From the NCBI RefSeq assembly GCF_008312935.1, contig NZ_VSZO01000022.1, forward strand, positions 62,001 to 126,000: a DNA stretch of 64,000 bases, given 5' to 3'. A model generated the notes under the pieces. The model made no database searches. It worked only from the letters and a program-made list of their open reading frames with translations, and was not told where the DNA came from. Every line of letters begins with the position of its first letter. Within the stretch, counting starts at the first letter, position 1. The translations under genes and the position numbers were made by a program. Origin of the DNA: Roseiconus lacunae. GTDB taxonomy: Bacteria; Planctomycetota; Planctomycetia; Pirellulales; Pirellulaceae. Below, one piece after another: positions 50,351 to 59,876 of this stretch.

Positions 50351-50556
50351 ATGAAGATGAATCAACTTCCGTTGGTCTTGCTCCAATCGTTTGCCTTGAG
50401 CCTATCGGCCACGGGTGTTTCCGGCGCGGACGCTTTGGCCAAAAACTACGATTCTTTACAGGTCGACTCTGGAGACACTATTTCGATCAAAGAAATAGCG
50501 GTGAACGATTCGTCGCGCGACCGTGAAATCCCATTGAGAGTTTATCTCCCCGCATT
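50351..50556 (+). pseudogene. N-terminal remnant of an alpha/beta hydrolase
   Basis: From the ATG at 50351 the frame encodes a signal peptide (LPLVLLQSFALSLSATGVSG), then YDSLQVDSGDTISIKEIAVN and SSRDREIPLRVYLPA. The last motif is typical of the start of secreted chlorophyllase/dienelactone-type hydrolases, where it is followed by a PVVLFSHG block. Here homology stops abruptly near 50556, before the catalytic serine, and the frame runs into the convergent gene at 50627. It is therefore a truncated relic, probably inactive. A longer open frame from 49997 includes a non-coding-looking leader. Confidence 0.55.
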
Positions 50557-50626
50557 CAAAACTCACATCTTGCAACGTGCGTCCGGCGACATCCCACTAC
50601 GATCACGGATTTCTAACGTCGCTAGA

Positions 50627-51313
50627 TTACTGATGCTCACGAATGAAATTGACGACCTCCTGCGGGCGGGGGATGTCATTGACGATCAGTTCCATGTCGT
50701 CTTGCCCCGCGCTCGAAATCGCGATGTCACCAAATGCGAATGCTCGCTCGAACAAGCTCTGACTGACCTGAACGTTTCGAACATCACCGTGCCGCACTTC
50801 GCTCGAACGGCGATGAAGAATTCCCTCGGTGTATACCAACCTCTGGTTCGTTAAGCTCAGCGATTGAAACCGGCTTTGCAAATACCACTTTGTCAGGAAA
50901 AATGCGGCGACCAGAAAGACGACCCCGCTCGTCACCAGTAAGACTGTCGAGTGCAGACCGCCAATTGGTCGCCCAGATAAAGCGAATGCAATCCCAATGA
51001 TTGCAACAAGACAGCCGACAACGGCAATCATGCTGCCAACGAAATGCCGTCGAAATACGACAGGATGGATCACCATCTCGACCGACTCGGCACCAACGAC
51101 ATCCTCGCTAGAGACCGCCCGCGAGCCTGGCTCGCCGCTGTCTGTCGAATCGATGCCGATCGGCAGTGCCTGCGGCGGCGTGACCTCGAAAGGACGTTTA
51201 CAAGATGGACAATCAATGGTTTCACCAATGTAGTGCTCATTGATTTCGACGGCCGTCTTGCACATCGGACAGCGGTAAAGGAGGGGAGAGTCAGCAATCG
51301 CATCCGCTGGCAT
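50627..51313 (-). CDS. Zinc-ribbon and bacterial PH-domain membrane protein
   Basis: 228 residues. An N-terminal zinc-ribbon-like part (CPMC at about 15-18 and CPSC at about 35-38), a polar linker, then two membrane segments (FVGSMIAVVGCLVAIIGIAF and TVLLVTSGVVFLVAAFFLTK). A C-terminal bPH_2 (DUF304/YdbT-like) domain follows: SLSLTNQRLVYTEGILHRRS and VRNVQVSQSLFERAFAFGDI. The PH part would lie on the cytoplasmic side. Function is unknown; PH-type proteins often sense membrane state. The convergent hydrolase remnant ends next to it. Confidence 0.85.
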   Translation of the reverse strand: MPADAIADSPLLYRCPMCKTAVEINEHYIGETIDCPSCKRPFEVTPPQALPIGIDSTDSGEPGSRAVSSEDVVGAESVEMVIHPVVFRRHFVGSMIAVVGCLVAIIGIAFALSGRPIGGLHSTVLLVTSGVVFLVAAFFLTKWYLQSRFQSLSLTNQRLVYTEGILHRRSSEVRHGDVRNVQVSQSLFERAFAFGDIAISSAGQDDMELIVNDIPRPQEVVNFIREHQ

Positions 51314-51387
51314 TCAGTAATCCTCGTTTCGAATGAAAGTGGCTGCCTTCCAACGCGAGTGAACACGAAAGAAAGCATCTATCTCTA

Positions 51388-51515
51388 CTAGTGCTCCGTC
51401 AACGTTTCGATTTAGGATCGGCCGCTTGGCGTTAGCCACGGTTGTTGGTCAACAACCGGGTAGCGACCGTCGGCTGACAAGCGGCCCCGAACACTGGGTT
51501 TAGACGGAGCACTAG
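51388..51515 (-). repeat. MITE/REPIN-like element, copy C, with perfect terminal repeats
   Basis: 128 bp bounded by CTAGTGCTCCGTC (51388-51400) and GACGGAGCACTAG (51503-51515), a perfect 13-bp terminal inverted repeat. The outer CTA/TAG could reflect a TA target duplication around a 10-bp repeat. Inside, GCCGCTTGGCGTTAGCCACG (from 51421) and ACCGTCGGCTGACAAGCGGC form a nested dyad. It is the best preserved of four copies and is inverted relative to A and B. It carries no gene. Confidence 0.8.
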
Positions 51516-51595
51516 GCCGTCGACCTGCCGCCGGAAGCCGACGGCAGTGACAAACGATCAATCCTTGTCTTTTCCAGATGGAAACGGCGACAGAA

Positions 51596-51973
51596 TCAGT
51601 CGTCGATCCGTTCGAGCTGATCGGCCTCTTGTTCACCTTGCTCTTCAATTTGATCGGCCTTTTGCTCACCTTGCGACTCAACGGCATCGGCTGCATTCTC
51701 GGCTTGATCACGAAGCGCTTCGGCCCGTTCTTCTGCGTTGTCTTCGACGGCGGGTTTAGCGGATTCGTATCGCTCTTCGATGTTGTCGGCCCGTTGCTCT
51801 GCCGACTCTCGCATGTTCTCAGCGGTCTGTTGCGAGCTATCACGAACATCTTCGGCGAGCGATTGAGTGTTGTCCCGGACCGCGTCCGCTTGTCGATCGG
51901 TGGGGCTATCGTTGCAGCCGACAAGTGCGACGACGGCGAACAATCCGGTAAGCAGTTTAAGAGAAGATCGCAT
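51596..51973 (-). CDS. Small helical lipoprotein, Glu/Ala-rich
   Basis: 125 residues from the ATG at 51973, which has a good SD (AAAGGA, about 7 nt upstream); a longer frame to 52195 lacks a signal at its start. The lipobox LVGC follows MRSSLKLLTGLFAVVA. The mature part is one long amphipathic-type helix with heptad-like units (DSSQQTAENMRESAEQRADN). It resembles Lpp-like or LEA-like stress proteins only in composition. Likely anchored to a membrane and periplasmic. Function unknown. Confidence 0.8.
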   Translation of the reverse strand: MRSSLKLLTGLFAVVALVGCNDSPTDRQADAVRDNTQSLAEDVRDSSQQTAENMRESAEQRADNIEERYESAKPAVEDNAEERAEALRDQAENAADAVESQGEQKADQIEEQGEQEADQLERIDD

Positions 51974-52484
51974 GGTTGGTTCCTTTGCAGAATTGGTTGA
52001 AAGGTTCAATCGGCGAGCAGCGAGACTCGCGATCGATTCGAACAACCCGGTGAGTGGCAAACGCTGTGCCGGACGGCAACCAATCTCGTCGAGGTGGTGT
52101 AAGAGCGGTCGAATCCAGTGCCGTGAACCTGCATAAGTCACGTTTCGCTCGACGCAGAAAACACCCCAATGCACCGGTACAAACCCGCTAGCCAAACACG
52201 CAACGGTGCGTCAGCGTCGCCAAATTCGGGCAACCAAGGCGACGGCAACTTACGTTAGTGGGTGATCTGCCAAACAACTTCGGGTTTTTTCACGACGCCA
52301 TCGTTCGTGCGTTAGATCGCCGAAGGTCGCAAACCTGTTCGATTTCCAACCAGCCTTGCGGTTAAATTTGAGTTAGCTGATTGTTTATTGACCGAACCAT
52401 CGAGCCAATACGAGAACGATGCAAAATCGTCCGGTAACGTCCGCGTGGTGATCAACCACATCAGCATGTCAATTCCGGCACGTT
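51974..52484. other. Intergenic stretch without a supported gene
   Basis: 511 bp between the lipoprotein start and the kinase stop. It must hold the lipoprotein promoter. Short open frames here lack coding character. No repeat or RNA was recognised. Confidence 0.5.
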
Positions 52485-55355
52485 TCACGAAGCGGGCGAT
52501 TGCTCGATTCGTGTCCTTTCGCAGACTTGATTGAGAGTTTCGTCGAGGTAGGCGAGTCGAAACGGTTTCGCGATGCACGCGTCTGGCCGGGCGAGACACC
52601 CCTCGAGACGCTCGTCGACTTCGTTGATCACCCCGCTGCAGATAATCACCGGCAACGATTGATCATGTTCTTTCATTCGCTCAAGCGTTTCCGCCCCCGA
52701 AACTTGAGGCATGATCAGATCGAGAAGCACGACATCTGGTCGTAAACCATTGCGTAGCTGACTCATTGCATCTGCGCCATCGACGGCCGGTGTAACGCGA
52801 TGTCCGAGTGTCTCCAGGCTCAACATGGCGGCGCGGCGGACCTCATGATCGTCATCGACCAACATGACGTGAAGGCTCGGCATCACGTCAGAATGACCAT
52901 CGGTCGTTTCCGAAAGATGATGTGAGTCCGGTATCAGCGGCGAAGCCGCGACGTCGGTCCGCCGTATGGTTTGGGGTGAACTTGATCGTTGATTGGACTG
53001 CGCATTCGCCGGATGGTCGCACTGATCCATCACCGGAATCCGGATCGTGAAGGTGGTGCCGGATTCGACCTTACTATCGCATTCGATTGTGCCGTGATGC
53101 TGTTTGACGATGCCATAGGACAGCGACAGTCCAAGCCCGGTCCCGGCCCCGACTTTCTTTGTTGTGAAAAATGGTTCAAAAATGCGTGGGCGAATCTCCG
53201 GAGCGATTCCCATCCCATCGTCATGGCAACGAATCACCGCAAAGCCCGGGCCTTGGTTACCGTCGGTCTGGTATTGTGTTTCGATCGTGATCGTTCCCCG
53301 TTGGCCGTCATAGGCGTCTTTCGCATTGAAACACAAATTCAACAGCACCTGACCAAGCTGAGCCTGATCGAATCGGCAACGTGGAATATTCTGAGCTAGT
53401 TTTGTCGTGACGGTGATATTCTTGGTAAACGTCGAACGGGCGAGCAGCGCAGTTTCTTCGACCGTTCGATTGATATCGCCTGGTAGCAATTCGACCTTCG
53501 TTTGTCGAGCAAACCCCAAGAGGGAACGCACCAAACGTGAGGCTTGCTGTGTGCAGCGAATCGCGGATCGGAGATTTTCGGCCGATTCAGAAGCGGGTTG
53601 ATTTGATGAACGCTGAAGCAATTCTAAGTTCGACGCGATACCCGTCAGCAAGTTGTTAAAGTCATGCGCAACTCCGCTCGTCAGACGCCCGATGGCGTCG
53701 AGCTTCTGGCTTTGCACCAACTGAAACTGTAGGTTCCGATTGTCGTCGGCGGCGCGTTGAAGTCGTAACCATAACGTCGCGAAGCAGATCATCCCGACGG
53801 TGCAGGCGATCGCGACGATCGTCAGACTGGCGATCGCAATTGATGGCGAGAACTGCCACCAACGAGCGGTCACATGAATCTCTGTCATCGACGGTACTTC
53901 GATCACGAACGCTGGATGAACATCACCGCCTGACGCGATCGCATTGCCACTCACCGGGACGGCCGTTCCTGACACGGAGAGTTCTCTGGCGGTCGGAAGG
54001 GCAAGCGATTCGAGATTGGACATCACCGAATCGATTTTCGCAACGAAATCGACCCCTTGGTCGCGCAGCGTCAGATATGAATGGTTGCCGGCCCGATGGG
54101 AAGTGACCAACGTTCCACGAAGCCGAACCCTCAATGGCAAGTGATTGACATCCACTTGCCGAACGTCAGTTAGAGGTGGGGGCATCGATTGCTGGCCTCT
54201 CGAAAGCACGTAAAGGTTGCAAAACGTGTTCGGACCAGATTGATAAACATAGGCATCGACTGCATTCCCAACCATTGCCGATTGGATGATGTTCGATCGG
54301 ACCAGCAAGTGATTTCCGTCTTGCTCTAAAAGATAATGCCGGTTCGGAACAACTTCGGTGACTTGGCCACGAATCAATACCGGGCGGTTCCCTACCGGCA
54401 GTTGCAAGACCGTCGCGATCGATGTCGGTTCGGTCGGCAGCGTCGTGGGGCCTTGCCGAGTTGACTCGGCAGCCAAAGCGAGCGGAGGATCCGCTTCATT
54501 GGTTTGAAAAAAGTAACGCGTTGGGTTGCCATCGGCGTCGATTTCGCAGCTCAGGGTCCCCTTCGCGATGACGGTTCGATGAAGGTAGCGATCCCAATCA
54601 AAATAGCTCGATTCGTCGCGGCGGCGAATGACGAACTCTCGGTCGTTGATGCTGCACAATGCTTTCCAGTGGCTTCCCATTCGAGCCAATTCGGTTAACT
54701 CACCTTCCGCCCGAACATAGTGTGACCAAAACTCCCCGAGTTCCAATTCACTTAGGATGACAGGGGCCGATCTCTTTAATTCCTGTTTGTCGAGCACATC
54801 GATTGTGTCCGCCGAGATAAAAAAGTCATCGACATCAAGATACCCTCGGACACGGATTTTCGTTCCCGGTGCAAGACGCGGGTAAACGGCGAACGCTTTT
54901 TCGGTTGCGGCGATGTAGATCGCATCGAACTGATCTTCGATGAATAAATCCGAAGTACGGTGATCCCACAAGTTGACCGACGCCTCGATATCAACAGGAA
55001 CCCTGGAAAGTGTTGGGTGACCGTAGTAGCTCGCCACTTGTCCGAGGTTAGTCGCGACCAATTGATTCGTGCCGCCGGAGGGAGTGGATTCACTCGAAGA
55101 AGTGCCCTCGCGAAAAGTCTGGTCGGACCTCGCGGCGGAGGCCTGGGCATAGGCCCGGGTGGGGGCTAACGACGATGCGACGACAAGCCAAGCGGCGATC
55201 AGACACGCGAGTCGGAATAGGAGCGATGCGGACGAACCGCTGTCAACACGAGCCTTTGATCCCTGCTTCTTGTGATACCGCAGACAGCCGAACCACGGAC
55301 AGTGAGACTTCCGTTTACAACACCACCGACAGGCTATGCGGAGACTTCTCATCAT
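52485..55355 (-). CDS. Hybrid sensor histidine kinase with C-terminal receiver
   Basis: 956 residues from the ATG at 55355, preceded by AAGG. A signal/anchor (LLFRLACLIAAWLVVASSLA) is followed by a ~440-residue extracytoplasmic region with repeated small beta-rich modules (TKIRVRGYLDVDDFFISADT, RVRLRGTLVTSHR, VLIRGQVTEVVP). A membrane helix near 520 follows. The HisKA box SGVAHDFNNLL has His564; HATPase marks are GLGLSLSYGIVKQHHGTIEC. A receiver domain ends the protein, with phospho-Asp near 879 in VVLLDLIMPQVSG. There is no HPt domain and no partner regulator nearby. The signal is unknown. Confidence 0.92.
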   Translation of the reverse strand: MMRSLRIACRWCCKRKSHCPWFGCLRYHKKQGSKARVDSGSSASLLFRLACLIAAWLVVASSLAPTRAYAQASAARSDQTFREGTSSSESTPSGGTNQLVATNLGQVASYYGHPTLSRVPVDIEASVNLWDHRTSDLFIEDQFDAIYIAATEKAFAVYPRLAPGTKIRVRGYLDVDDFFISADTIDVLDKQELKRSAPVILSELELGEFWSHYVRAEGELTELARMGSHWKALCSINDREFVIRRRDESSYFDWDRYLHRTVIAKGTLSCEIDADGNPTRYFFQTNEADPPLALAAESTRQGPTTLPTEPTSIATVLQLPVGNRPVLIRGQVTEVVPNRHYLLEQDGNHLLVRSNIIQSAMVGNAVDAYVYQSGPNTFCNLYVLSRGQQSMPPPLTDVRQVDVNHLPLRVRLRGTLVTSHRAGNHSYLTLRDQGVDFVAKIDSVMSNLESLALPTARELSVSGTAVPVSGNAIASGGDVHPAFVIEVPSMTEIHVTARWWQFSPSIAIASLTIVAIACTVGMICFATLWLRLQRAADDNRNLQFQLVQSQKLDAIGRLTSGVAHDFNNLLTGIASNLELLQRSSNQPASESAENLRSAIRCTQQASRLVRSLLGFARQTKVELLPGDINRTVEETALLARSTFTKNITVTTKLAQNIPRCRFDQAQLGQVLLNLCFNAKDAYDGQRGTITIETQYQTDGNQGPGFAVIRCHDDGMGIAPEIRPRIFEPFFTTKKVGAGTGLGLSLSYGIVKQHHGTIECDSKVESGTTFTIRIPVMDQCDHPANAQSNQRSSSPQTIRRTDVAASPLIPDSHHLSETTDGHSDVMPSLHVMLVDDDHEVRRAAMLSLETLGHRVTPAVDGADAMSQLRNGLRPDVVLLDLIMPQVSGAETLERMKEHDQSLPVIICSGVINEVDERLEGCLARPDACIAKPFRLAYLDETLNQVCERTRIEQSPAS

Positions 55356-55474
55356 TATTGTCGCCTTTTTAATTCGCGATGTTGATGTCCCCGTTTCACA
55401 AAACAAACATCGATGAAGCCGGCGATGCCGACTTCATCGAAAGCTGATTTAACTCATCGCAGACCCGCGCGCTT

Positions 55475-56926
55475 CTAGACGATTTCCGGAACTTCGTAAC
55501 CTTTGCGGTACTCTCGCTTCAGGAGCGGATTGGCCAGTTCAGCACCTTCGCCAACGAACTGTTCGGTCTCCGAATCGAGTTCCAGCATCGGACTGAGTTT
55601 GATCTGACTATCGGTCAACTTCAAATTGTGGGCCGCAAGGTGCTCTTCCATATCGCCGAGCAGATCTTTCCACTGGGACAGGTCAACTTGGTTAGCGGAT
55701 TTAGCGGAGTAAGCTTGGCCGGCTTGGAAGGCGATGTTTGCCAAGTTGCACCAACCGGTGCTGTCGTTACCGACTTCGACTTCGGCATTGAGGATCGATC
55801 GATCCCCTGCGCGAACGGCATCGATAAAGTTTTGTTGGTGAAGAACGTCGCCGTTGCCTTTGAACTCGCGGATTTTCTTGCCATCGTTGTCGTACGCCGC
55901 GGCACGCCCACGCTGTCCTTCGAAACGGCCGCCTTCGCAGTACGCCATGTATCCACTGGAAGGACCGGGATGAGCGGCACTACGTTTGTCGCCGGGTTTG
56001 GCAGGCAGATTGCTCAATCCGATCACGACGGGAATCGATCCGGTATCAAAGAATGCGAAGTGAACGTTCGGGGTTTCACCGGCGTCGTTGTAGACGACAC
56101 GTCCGCCACCACCAAGAATTCGCTTCGGCAATGCGACGCTGTCTTGGAAGATGTTGTTGCGACAATCGTCAAGGACGTGAACGCCCCAATTGCCCATTTC
56201 CCCCGAACCGGTGTTCCAATCCCAGTGCCAATCGTAGTGCAGGCTTTCGCGGTACAGCGGTTCGTCGGCTGCCGGGCCGAGCCACAAATCGTAGGCCACA
56301 TTTTTGTCGATCGGCAACGGCGTGTCGCGTTTGCCAATCGACTTTCGAATCCCGTAGCGGTTGACGCGTGCGGCTTTGATTTCACCGAGCGCCTTCTCTT
56401 CGTGTAAAAACTTCTTGATCTCCGCCTGCATCGGATCGGAGCGTTGCTGGGTGCCGAGTTGGCATACGCGGTTGTACTTTCGAGCCGCCGCAACGGTTTG
56501 CTTGCCTTCCCATTGGCTGTGCGACAACGGTTTTTCTACGTAAACATCTTTGCCGGCTTCCATCGCCCAGATTGCGGCCAAGCAGTGCCAGTGGTTGCAG
56601 GTCGAAATCACGACGGCGTCGATGCTATCCGATGCGATCAAATCTCGAAGGTCAGTCCAACCTTGAGCTTTCGGGAAACGCTTCTTCGCCGACGCCAATC
56701 GTGTTTCATCGACGTCACAAAGTCCGGCAATGTTCACGCCTTGAACTTTGGAAAACTGACTCATCAAGCCTTGTGACCGACCGCCACAACTGATGAAGCC
56801 GAGGTTGATTTCTTCGTTGGCGTTTGCCGCCCATGACAGACGGGCTGGCAAACTTGAAGTCACGGCCAAAGCGGCCGCCGCGGTCGTTCCGGTTCCAACG
56901 AACTGACGACGGGAATATCTATTCAT
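55475..56926 (-). CDS. Secreted Gfo/Idh/MocA-type oxidoreductase
   Basis: 483 residues from the ATG at 56926, which begins a Tat signal (NRYSRRQFVGTGTTAAAALA); upstream in-frame Mets are not followed by a signal. The NAD(P)-binding start is LGFISCGGRSQGLMSQF and the EKP motif is in YVEKPLSHSQWEG. The C-terminal domain has GEMGNWGVHVLDDCRNN. Family members oxidise or epimerise sugars or cyclitols with NAD(P). Tat-exported versions are numerous in planctomycetes and their substrates are mostly unknown. Confidence 0.9.
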   Translation of the reverse strand: MNRYSRRQFVGTGTTAAAALAVTSSLPARLSWAANANEEINLGFISCGGRSQGLMSQFSKVQGVNIAGLCDVDETRLASAKKRFPKAQGWTDLRDLIASDSIDAVVISTCNHWHCLAAIWAMEAGKDVYVEKPLSHSQWEGKQTVAAARKYNRVCQLGTQQRSDPMQAEIKKFLHEEKALGEIKAARVNRYGIRKSIGKRDTPLPIDKNVAYDLWLGPAADEPLYRESLHYDWHWDWNTGSGEMGNWGVHVLDDCRNNIFQDSVALPKRILGGGGRVVYNDAGETPNVHFAFFDTGSIPVVIGLSNLPAKPGDKRSAAHPGPSSGYMAYCEGGRFEGQRGRAAAYDNDGKKIREFKGNGDVLHQQNFIDAVRAGDRSILNAEVEVGNDSTGWCNLANIAFQAGQAYSAKSANQVDLSQWKDLLGDMEEHLAAHNLKLTDSQIKLSPMLELDSETEQFVGEGAELANPLLKREYRKGYEVPEIV

Positions 56927-57101
56927 CGCAAGGTGGGGGGCAAAGGGGAGGAAAGTCGAAATGAACGCCTTTATCATACCCTGAATCGGCGTTTTCGTCT
57001 CCACGTTTACCATCCGACCGCACTGTTTCTTTCCAACATGGCGCAGTGCAGTTTTTTCCAGACAAGCCGGAAACCTCGGCAAATCCCGCGACGTGGTGAG
57101 A

Positions 57102-58163
57102 TTAGTCTCGGTTGATCTCGTTGATCAACAGACGCAGTCGACCGAGCGAGCGCCGATTGAAACGGAAGACCAATCGGGGCAGGCCCGCCAAGTCCGGCTC
57201 GCCGGCCTCTTCGGGCAGCGAACGAGACTGTTCGAAGGAACCTTTGACCAAGATGTCGGCGAAATGATCGTTGACGAACGCAAGTTTTTCGTCGGCTAAA
57301 CGCTCCTTTAATCGGAAGACCAGTCGATCGCGGACATATCGCATGCTGTGATAGCGACGATAGAACTGCAGGATTTCGTCGACCGCAACGTCGACATCAT
57401 TGGTGATGCGATAAAGCGCGGTATCGTCGCCGCTGATCATGCCGCCTTCGCCAAGGTTTCGATCGATGAACTTCCCGAAGTCGCTCCAGTAACTACCGTT
57501 GGGATGGTCGAGCAAAACGAGTGGCAGCATCGTTTGTTTGCCTGTTTGCATCAGCGTCAATGTTTCGAGCGCTTCATCCAACGTCCCGAAGCCGCCGGGG
57601 CAACAAACAACCGCACTGCATTCCTTGACGAACATCAGCTTACGGGTGAAGAAGTACTTCATCGTGACGAGTTTCGGATCGCCATCGATGACCGGGTTAG
57701 CCCCTTGTTCGAAGGGCAACATGATGTTCAATCCCATCGACGCTTCTTTGCCCGCGCCGACATGACCGGCTTCCATGATCCCGCCACCGGCACCGGTGAT
57801 CACCATCCAGCCGTGTCCCGCCATCGCGCGACCGAGTTGAACCGCTGATTGGTAATCTGGATGGTCAGGCTGGGTTCGTGCCGAACCAAAGATCGTCACT
57901 TTACGTCGCCGCCGATACGGCCGGAATACCTTGAACGCGTAACGTAGCTCTAGCAGCGTACGCGAGAGGATTTTCAAATCGCCGCGCGACGTTTGATCGT
58001 TTTCCAGTCGATCGATTGTCGCCCGCATCTCGTCAAACAACGAATGCTTCTCTGGCGGAGCGGATTCAACAATCGGTTCGTCGGCCGGTTGCGGTCGTTC
58101 GGTTTCGCTTTCACCGATGGCTTCCGGCGGAAGTTCCTGCGGGTCGAAATCGTTTGCATCCAT
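57102..58163 (-). CDS. LOG-family (TIGR00730-like) nucleotide hydrolase
   Basis: 353 residues from the ATG at 58163 (reads MDANDFDPQ); an upstream Met at 58238 is possible. The Rossmann core has VTIFGSARTQPDHPDY, the motif GAGGGIMEAGHVGAGKEAS and PGGFGTLDEALETLTLMQ. PGGxGTxxE is the LOG signature; the family cleaves nucleoside 5'-monophosphates to free base and ribose 5-phosphate and is often misnamed lysine decarboxylase. The ~100-residue acidic N-terminus and the C-terminal helical extension make it longer than the 200-residue LOG core. Cytoplasmic. Confidence 0.9.
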   Translation of the reverse strand: MDANDFDPQELPPEAIGESETERPQPADEPIVESAPPEKHSLFDEMRATIDRLENDQTSRGDLKILSRTLLELRYAFKVFRPYRRRRKVTIFGSARTQPDHPDYQSAVQLGRAMAGHGWMVITGAGGGIMEAGHVGAGKEASMGLNIMLPFEQGANPVIDGDPKLVTMKYFFTRKLMFVKECSAVVCCPGGFGTLDEALETLTLMQTGKQTMLPLVLLDHPNGSYWSDFGKFIDRNLGEGGMISGDDTALYRITNDVDVAVDEILQFYRRYHSMRYVRDRLVFRLKERLADEKLAFVNDHFADILVKGSFEQSRSLPEEAGEPDLAGLPRLVFRFNRRSLGRLRLLINEINRD

Positions 58164-58286
58164 GGCGGATTGGTAGGTCTCTAAAAAGGAGGCGAATAGT
58201 GTGCCGGCCAGATGGTCTAATAGGCTACCGGAAAACACGATGTGACTGGTGTTACCGCTTGAACACTGATCAAGGCCGACGAAGCA

Positions 58287-59876
58287 TTACGCGTGTTGCA
58301 CGCCGCCATCACCGGTACCGCCAGCCGGATCGGTATTTCCGCCTGCCCTGATCCCCAAAGCCTTGGCGATTAAGATCGACAGTGGCGCGGCGGCAAAGCT
58401 GAGCAAGGCGCCCATCTTGACCGAGTCCTGGATCGGTCCCGGATCTTTGAACGCCGCCACCGATACAAACAGGGCGACGGTGAAACCAATCCCGGCGACC
58501 ATCCCCAACGTCACGACATGGCGATAGTCCATCCCGGCCGGCTTTTCCAAACCTAGCACACGCTCGGAGAGCCAAGTCATCAACGTGATGCCGACCGGCT
58601 TACCGACCAACAGTCCGACCAAGACCAACCACGTCCCGGTGCCCAGACTACTGAGGACAACGCCGGCATTGGCCAACCCGAAAAGGCCGAGGATGATTTC
58701 AACGGGGACTTTCCAGAAATGCTCGAATTCGTTGAGCGTGTCTTCGCGGTTGAGCTCTTCACGGGCAAAGATGCCAAGATCAGAACTCGCACTTGGCAAA
58801 AATGGAATGATCGGGACGAGGCCAAGTGCCGGGTGGATGTTGGCTTCATAAAACGAGAACCATGACGCGATGCCGGGACCAAGGATGTAAAACCAATGTG
58901 ATTGCACTTTCATTTTGGCGAGCATCCAAGCAACCGCCATCGCGCTCGCGGTCAGGATCAACCACATCGGTTCGATCGGTGCGGAGGGATAAAAGATCGC
59001 CAGAATCACCAGCCCTGCCGCATCATCGGCGATCGCCAATAACAACAGAAACGCGATCGCGGGGTGCCCCGTTCCAAAGATCAAGCGAGCCACTAAGTAA
59101 CTGAATGCGATGTCCGTCGCGCAAGGCACCGCCCAGCCTTTGCCAAAGTCCGCGGTCGTCCCGGTCAACATCGCACCGCCAATAAAAAACAATGCCGGCC
59201 CGGCGATCCCGCCGAACGTCGCCAACAACGGCGTTGCCGCCTTTCGCGGATTCGACAGCGCCCCTCCGGGCAGTAGAGATTCCCAAACTTCTTTCGCCGC
59301 GATCGCAAAGAACAACGCCATTAAGACGTCGTTGATGATGAACAGCAGCGAATACCAGTGGTGACTGCTCTCGCCCGAGTGTTCTTCCGCCGGATGCTCT
59401 CCGGGTGCCAAGTGCCCATCACCAGATTCATGATCGCCTACCGGATCAGACTCACTCACGGGATCCGCACCGGCGTTATCGAGATCGGTATCCTCGACCG
59501 CATCAACTGCGTCAACTTCAGTTTCCGGGGGTGACGTCTGCGGTCCTTCATCGTCGACGACTCCCTGCTCGCCTTCGGAAGCCGGCGTCAGATCGGCCGC
59601 CGGTTCGTCAACCCCTTCAACACCTTCGCGCTCGCCACTTTGCTGATCAGAGCTTTGCTGATCAGAGCTGTGCTGATCGCCCAGTTCGTCACCGTGACTT
59701 CCGCCGGCACCGACGAGTGTTCGCACATCAAAGTGGATGAAATCGTGGTAGCTTGTACTTTGATTCTTGGCGGCCCAATTGGCCCAGATCAGGGCCGCGA
59801 CTGCCCCGGTGATTAAAAACAGCGAGTTGTCGACAAAAAAGCCAAACAAGCCTTTCGGTTTAGTGTGCCCAGACAT
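58287..59876 (-). CDS. nhaA: Na+/H+ antiporter NhaA with large acidic loop insert
   Basis: 529 residues. NhaA marks: first helix LFLITGAVAALIWANW, YHDFIHFDVRTLVG, NDVLMALFFAIAAKEVWESL, CATDIAFSYLVARLIFG, and the Asp-Asp pair in LLLAIADDAAGLVILAIFYP. E. coli NhaA has 388 residues. Here residues about 57-172 form an insert rich in Asp, Glu, Ser, Gly and Gln with a duplicated SSDQQ. It lies in the loop that forms the periplasmic beta-hairpin in the E. coli protein. It exchanges Na+ for H+, as expected in a marine-type organism. The insert could be pH- or ion-sensing or just a spacer. Confidence 0.93.
   Translation of the reverse strand: MSGHTKPKGLFGFFVDNSLFLITGAVAALIWANWAAKNQSTSYHDFIHFDVRTLVGAGGSHGDELGDQHSSDQQSSDQQSGEREGVEGVDEPAADLTPASEGEQGVVDDEGPQTSPPETEVDAVDAVEDTDLDNAGADPVSESDPVGDHESGDGHLAPGEHPAEEHSGESSHHWYSLLFIINDVLMALFFAIAAKEVWESLLPGGALSNPRKAATPLLATFGGIAGPALFFIGGAMLTGTTADFGKGWAVPCATDIAFSYLVARLIFGTGHPAIAFLLLLAIADDAAGLVILAIFYPSAPIEPMWLILTASAMAVAWMLAKMKVQSHWFYILGPGIASWFSFYEANIHPALGLVPIIPFLPSASSDLGIFAREELNREDTLNEFEHFWKVPVEIILGLFGLANAGVVLSSLGTGTWLVLVGLLVGKPVGITLMTWLSERVLGLEKPAGMDYRHVVTLGMVAGIGFTVALFVSVAAFKDPGPIQDSVKMGALLSFAAAPLSILIAKALGIRAGGNTDPAGGTGDGGVQHA

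Noticed and set aside
52312-52599. 95-codon minus-strand frame
   Set aside because: Overlaps the 3' end of the histidine kinase in another frame and has no recognisable features.
55628-56407. 259-codon plus-strand open frame
   Set aside because: Antisense to the Gfo/Idh/MocA gene; no motif of its own.
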